A DNA stretch of 64,000 nt from Planctomycetota bacterium (GTDB lineage: Bacteria; Planctomycetota; UBA1135; GCA-002686595): assembly GCA_016779205.1 (NCBI GenBank), contig JADHOC010000016.1:1-64000 (forward strand), given 5' to 3'. The position numbers and the translations under genes were made by a program. The notes under the pieces were generated by a model. That model worked only from the letters and a program-made list of their open reading frames with translations, made no database searches and had not been told where the DNA came from. Positions within the stretch are counted from its first letter, which is position 1; each line of letters starts with the position of its first letter. This document shows, one piece after another, positions 61,274 through 64,000 of this stretch.

Positions 61274-63151
61274 TTAGGCCCCCGGGCGCGGACCTGAAAC
61301 CGCGTTGGAGGCGCCTTTCAGCTCCTTGAGACGCTCGGCGTAGGCCTTGCCCACGTCATTTCGCTTCAGGAACGCCACCACGCGCCTCGTATCGGTGCCG
61401 TCCACCACGGGGAGGGCGCTGACGCCACGCCGCGTGAACAGCCGCTGGACGTCGTGGAGGGAGTCCTCGGCGGTCACGGTCGCGACCTGCTCCCGCATGA
61501 AGTCCCGGGCCACGATGATGTCCTGGACCTCGTGCTCGAGGAAGATCCGGCGCAGGTCGCTCAACGAAAAGATCCCCACGAGGTTCTCCCCGTCGTCGAC
61601 CACCGGGAAGTGGGTCTCCCGGGAGTCGCTCACGATCCGCATGGCGCGGCGGAGGGTCGTGGTCTCGTGGATGAGGGTGGGCTGCATGGAGTCGTCCAGC
61701 ACATCGGACACCTTCAGGCTCTGCAGGACGTCCACGATGTACTCGCCCACGTGCGCCGGAGAGTCCACGGGCCCGCCCACCTGGGAGGGGTAGAGGGACC
61801 AGCGGGTGGAGAGGGTCATGTGAACGACCGCCACGATCATCAGCGGCGCCAGGAGGTCGTAGTTCCCGGTCATCTCGCTGACCATGACCACCGCCGCGAT
61901 GGGGACCTTGGCGACGCCCGCGAAGAAGCCGCCCATCCCGACGAGCGCGAACTCGGAGGGGTCGAGGTCCAGGCCGGGGAAGACTGTGTCGGCGCCGACG
62001 CCGACGGCGGCGCCGAGCACGGCGCCGAGGCTGAGGGCCGGCGCGAAGAGGCCGCCCGCCCCGCCCGACCCGGCGGTGACGGCGGTCGCGAGCACCTTGG
62101 CCACGATCAGGAGCGTGAGCACCTTGAGCTCCAGGGCCCCGGAGAGGGCGGACTCCACGAGCGAGTACCCGCTGAAGGCCACCCCTGGCCCCTCGACGAT
62201 CGGCCGCAGGGCCAGGGCGATGGCGCCCACCAGGAGCCCGCCGAGGGCGGGCCGCACGACGCCGGGCACCAGCGGCAGGCTCCGGAAGAGGCGCTCCACG
62301 GCGCGGATCCCGTGCACGAAGAGCCAGCCCACGGCGGCGGCGAGGATGCCGAGGACGATGTAGCCGCCGATCTGCTTGAGCCCCCCGAAGGAGAGGTGCT
62401 CGGCGACCGCCCGGGGGATCATCACGGCCCGCTCCTCCCCGAGGATCGCCTCGAAGGTGGCGTAGGCCACCGAGGAGGAGACGACGCAGGGGATGATCGC
62501 GTCCCCCTCGAACTCCCCGCGCCGGTACATCACCTCCGGCAGGAACAGCGCCCCGCCCAGGGGAGAGGCGAACATCGCCCCGACCCCGGCGCTGCCCCCG
62601 GCCATCAGCATCAGGCGGCGGTCGCGGTCGGAGAAGCCGAGTCGGTCCGCGATGGAGCTCCCGATGGCGGCGCCGATCTGCGAGATGGGGCCCTCACGCC
62701 CGCCCGATCCCCCGGAGCCGATGGTGAGGGTCGAGGCCACGGCCGTCACGGCGGCGACCCGGCCGCGGACCCGCCCCTTCATCCTGTGGAAGGCCCTGAT
62801 GACCGCGTCGGTGCCCGCGCCGTCCCGCTCGGTGCCGGCGAGGTGGATCGTCAGCCCCACCAGCAGCCCGCCGAGGGTGGGGAGCGCCAGGACCAGGAGG
62901 GGGTTGGCGGTCCGGAGGACCCCGCCCTCCGTGGTCCCCGCGACCCGGCCGAAGCCGTGCTCGGTCGCCGCGTCCACGAGCACAGTGAACGCCGAGGCGG
63001 CGACCCCGCCCAGCACGCCGATGACCGCGGCCAGGGCGATCCACTTCGTGAACCCCCGGAGCTGGAGCCAGTCTCCCGCCCCGGAGCGGCCACCGGTCGG
63101 GCGCTCGCCGCCGGTGGGGTCCGCAGACCCGTCGGTCCCGTGCTCGCTCAT
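61274..63151 (-). CDS. ClC-family chloride channel/antiporter with CBS domains
   Basis: A 625-residue membrane protein. The ClC core (about 30-430) contains GSGGREGP (GREGP at 151-155, with the gating Glu153) and GGLFAPALSLG, which lines the selectivity filter. Two CBS domains follow (about 480-605; SLKVSDVLDDSMQPTLI and VTAEDSLHDVQRLFTRRGVSALPVV), which may sense adenine nucleotides. It could move chloride or fluoride or exchange chloride for protons. Its ATG overlaps the stop of the preceding CxxC protein (ATGA). Confidence 0.93.
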   Translation of the reverse strand: MSEHGTDGSADPTGGERPTGGRSGAGDWLQLRGFTKWIALAAVIGVLGGVAASAFTVLVDAATEHGFGRVAGTTEGGVLRTANPLLVLALPTLGGLLVGLTIHLAGTERDGAGTDAVIRAFHRMKGRVRGRVAAVTAVASTLTIGSGGSGGREGPISQIGAAIGSSIADRLGFSDRDRRLMLMAGGSAGVGAMFASPLGGALFLPEVMYRRGEFEGDAIIPCVVSSSVAYATFEAILGEERAVMIPRAVAEHLSFGGLKQIGGYIVLGILAAAVGWLFVHGIRAVERLFRSLPLVPGVVRPALGGLLVGAIALALRPIVEGPGVAFSGYSLVESALSGALELKVLTLLIVAKVLATAVTAGSGGAGGLFAPALSLGAVLGAAVGVGADTVFPGLDLDPSEFALVGMGGFFAGVAKVPIAAVVMVSEMTGNYDLLAPLMIVAVVHMTLSTRWSLYPSQVGGPVDSPAHVGEYIVDVLQSLKVSDVLDDSMQPTLIHETTTLRRAMRIVSDSRETHFPVVDDGENLVGIFSLSDLRRIFLEHEVQDIIVARDFMREQVATVTAEDSLHDVQRLFTRRGVSALPVVDGTDTRRVVAFLKRNDVGKAYAERLKELKGASNAVSGPRPGA

Positions 63152-63483
63152 GATCCGGGCGCTCCGGGCCAGAGGTCATCGCGGCGCTCCCGCATCCGCT
63201 GGATGACCTCGGTGAAGACGTCGTTCTCGCCGAGGGCGCTGATCGCGTCGACGTTGAGCTGGCACACCGCGCACACCGGCCGCGCGCCGCGGTAGCTCAT
63301 GATGTCCATCTCCTCGAGGACGACGTCCTCGAGGCCGTGGGCGGCGGCCTTGAGGGGGACGCCGTCCTCGTCGAAGCCGAAGAAGGACTTCACGTCCTTC
63401 GGCGACCGGCGGCAGAGGTAGCAGCGATCCTGGCCGTCGCCGACGGCGTGGAAGTAGCGCTGGAACTCATCCTCGAGTGACAC
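63148..63483 (-). CDS. small two-CxxC (zinc-binding-like) protein
   Basis: A 111-residue protein with CYLC (21-24) and CAVC (71-74). The two pairs are about 50 residues apart and may bind one metal. No known family is recognised. The GTG start at 63483 is supported by a TAGACT box 6 bases upstream. It is translationally coupled to the ClC gene. Confidence 0.7.
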   Translation of the reverse strand: MSLEDEFQRYFHAVGDGQDRCYLCRRSPKDVKSFFGFDEDGVPLKAAAHGLEDVVLEEMDIMSYRGARPVCAVCQLNVDAISALGENDVFTEVIQRMRERRDDLWPGAPGS

Positions 63484-63489
63484 GGCGGG

Positions 63490-63495
63490 AGTCTA
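63490..63495 (-). promoter_or_regulatory. -10-like TAnnnT box for the CxxC-ClC operon
   Basis: TAGACT on the reverse strand, 6 bases before the GTG at 63483. Confidence 0.45.
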
Positions 63496-63526
63496 CCCCC
63501 GCGGAGGCCCCCAGCGGGACCCGTCC

Positions 63527-64000
63527 TCAGAGGAGCTCCCCCTCGGGGACACGCTCCACCTCCAGGGGCCGATCCGCCCGCGAGGTGATGCCGTACACCA
63601 GCTTGATCGGGTCATCCCCGAAGACGGCCTTCAGGCCGCCCAGCTCGTTCTCGAGGGTCGCGGTGGAGCGGGTCCCGCTGGGGACGACGACCGCCGCCAC
63701 CGTGCGCTCGTCCGCGGTCCTGCCCACGGCGCGCACGTACTTGCCCTCGAACCGGCCCACCTCGACCAGCTCGGAGCCGACGATCTCGGCGGCCTCGCGG
63801 CGCAGGTGGTCCATGACGAAGTCGACCCGGGCGTCGTCGAACAGCGCGTCCATCTGTGGCCGGACGAACTCGGAGAGGACGCGCTCGCCGCGGCCGGCGT
63901 GGACGAGGGAGAGGTGGGGCTGGAGGAAGCGGAAGTGGAACGCGAGGAAGCGGTCCGAGATGCGGTAGCGGCCCTTGCGGGAGCGCAGGGGGTCCGGGTC
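63527..64000 (-). CDS. C-terminal part of a DUF234-type AAA ATPase (runs off the window)
   Basis: The frame is open to the window edge, giving 157 C-terminal residues. RKGRYRISDRFLAFHFRFLQPHLSLV is the start of the DUF234 (PF03008) nuclease-like domain found after a P-loop ATPase in archaeal and bacterial DEXX-box ATPases, and GRFEGKYVRAVGRTADERTVAAVVVP contains later strands. The ATPase part would lie beyond 64000. An internal ATG at 63853 is probably not the true start. Confidence 0.75.
   Translation of the reverse strand, partial: DPDPLRSRKGRYRISDRFLAFHFRFLQPHLSLVHAGRGERVLSEFVRPQMDALFDDARVDFVMDHLRREAAEIVGSELVEVGRFEGKYVRAVGRTADERTVAAVVVPSGTRSTATLENELGGLKAVFGDDPIKLVYGITSRADRPLEVERVPEGELL

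Noticed and set aside
61454-63295. A 613-codon forward open frame
   Set aside because: Antisense to the ClC channel gene, rich in Gly/Arg/His and without a recognisable domain.
1-64000. tRNA, rRNA, prophage, transposase or integrase genes
   Set aside because: I scanned for T-loop-like motifs and for typical transposase or phage proteins and found none that I could support.

Overview
The window is GC-rich throughout, densely coded on both strands, and carries no rRNA, tRNA, CRISPR array or insertion sequence that I could recognise. It looks like chromosomal core and near-core DNA of a planctomycete-like bacterium (Planctomycetota, a deep lineage). The signs are many lipoproteins and secreted proteins, a cluster of sulfatase/phosphodiesterase-fold lipoproteins, a DUF1573 protein, a MauG-type cytochrome c peroxidase, and two secreted proteins sharing a C-terminal module that starts NYCT and ends in a SNF...TF strand. 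The assignment to phylum is an inference, not a proof.

Layout. 1-3.2 kb: tail of an unknown gene, a zinc-ribbon membrane protein, an SDR-fold protein lacking its catalytic residues, a DUF2203-like protein and a secreted EF-hand protein built on a 93-bp tandem repeat. 3.4-12.2 kb: a long forward run with split transketolase (halves in reversed order), an S41 protease, tsaD, larB, carA, a sulfatase-fold lipoprotein and a TPR lipoprotein. 12.2-20 kb: S9 peptidase, a GT-C-like membrane protein, and a cluster of three more alkaline-phosphatase-superfamily lipoproteins. 20-31.7 kb: MauG-like peroxidase, an OmpR-type two-component system, MATE exporter, HtrA-like protease, arylsulfotransferase-like lipoprotein, MeaB GTPase, glyoxalase-fold protein, sarcosine-oxidase-like flavoenzyme and GIY-YIG protein. 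31.9-36 kb: CBM-like secreted protein, SAM-dependent enzyme, tandem SpoIIAA-like protein, TraF-like barrel and a 38-aa membrane microprotein. 36-44.4 kb: a gene interrupted by one in-frame UGA that I read as a thioredoxin-like selenoprotein, then methylmalonyl-CoA mutase (both subunits) and a DUF2339 membrane protein. 44.5-52.5 kb: WbsX-like protein, VWA protein, repeat-containing secreted protein, DUF1573 protein, and an aquaporin-arsenate reductase operon. 52.5-64 kb: carboxypeptidase-regulatory-like lipoprotein-type protein, IcmF-type fused acyl-CoA mutase, an EEP-family nuclease/phosphatase with a DUF2846 lipoprotein, DUF5522 protein, bacilliredoxin, ClC chloride channel with CBS domains, and the C-terminal end of a DUF234 ATPase.

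Working together: MeaB, MutA/MutB and IcmF give the cell two B12-dependent acyl-CoA mutase routes (propionate/branched-chain carbon). ArsC plus aquaporin form a compact arsenate-to-arsenite export unit. The four phospho/sulfohydrolase-fold lipoproteins share a Thr or Ser in the nucleophile position and a common C-terminal LGYGG-like tail, and one is translationally coupled to the GT-C-like protein, which suggests an envelope glycan or lipid modification role (inference).

The most interesting signal is at 36080-37108. A single UGA sits inside a thioredoxin-like reading frame that stays open for 264 codons after it, and a 7-bp hairpin with a GUG loop follows the UGA at the spacing expected of a bacterial SECIS element. 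A second genome-scale signal is a TAnnnT hexamer 6-15 bp before the start codon of at least a dozen first-in-operon genes, which suggests near-leaderless transcription.
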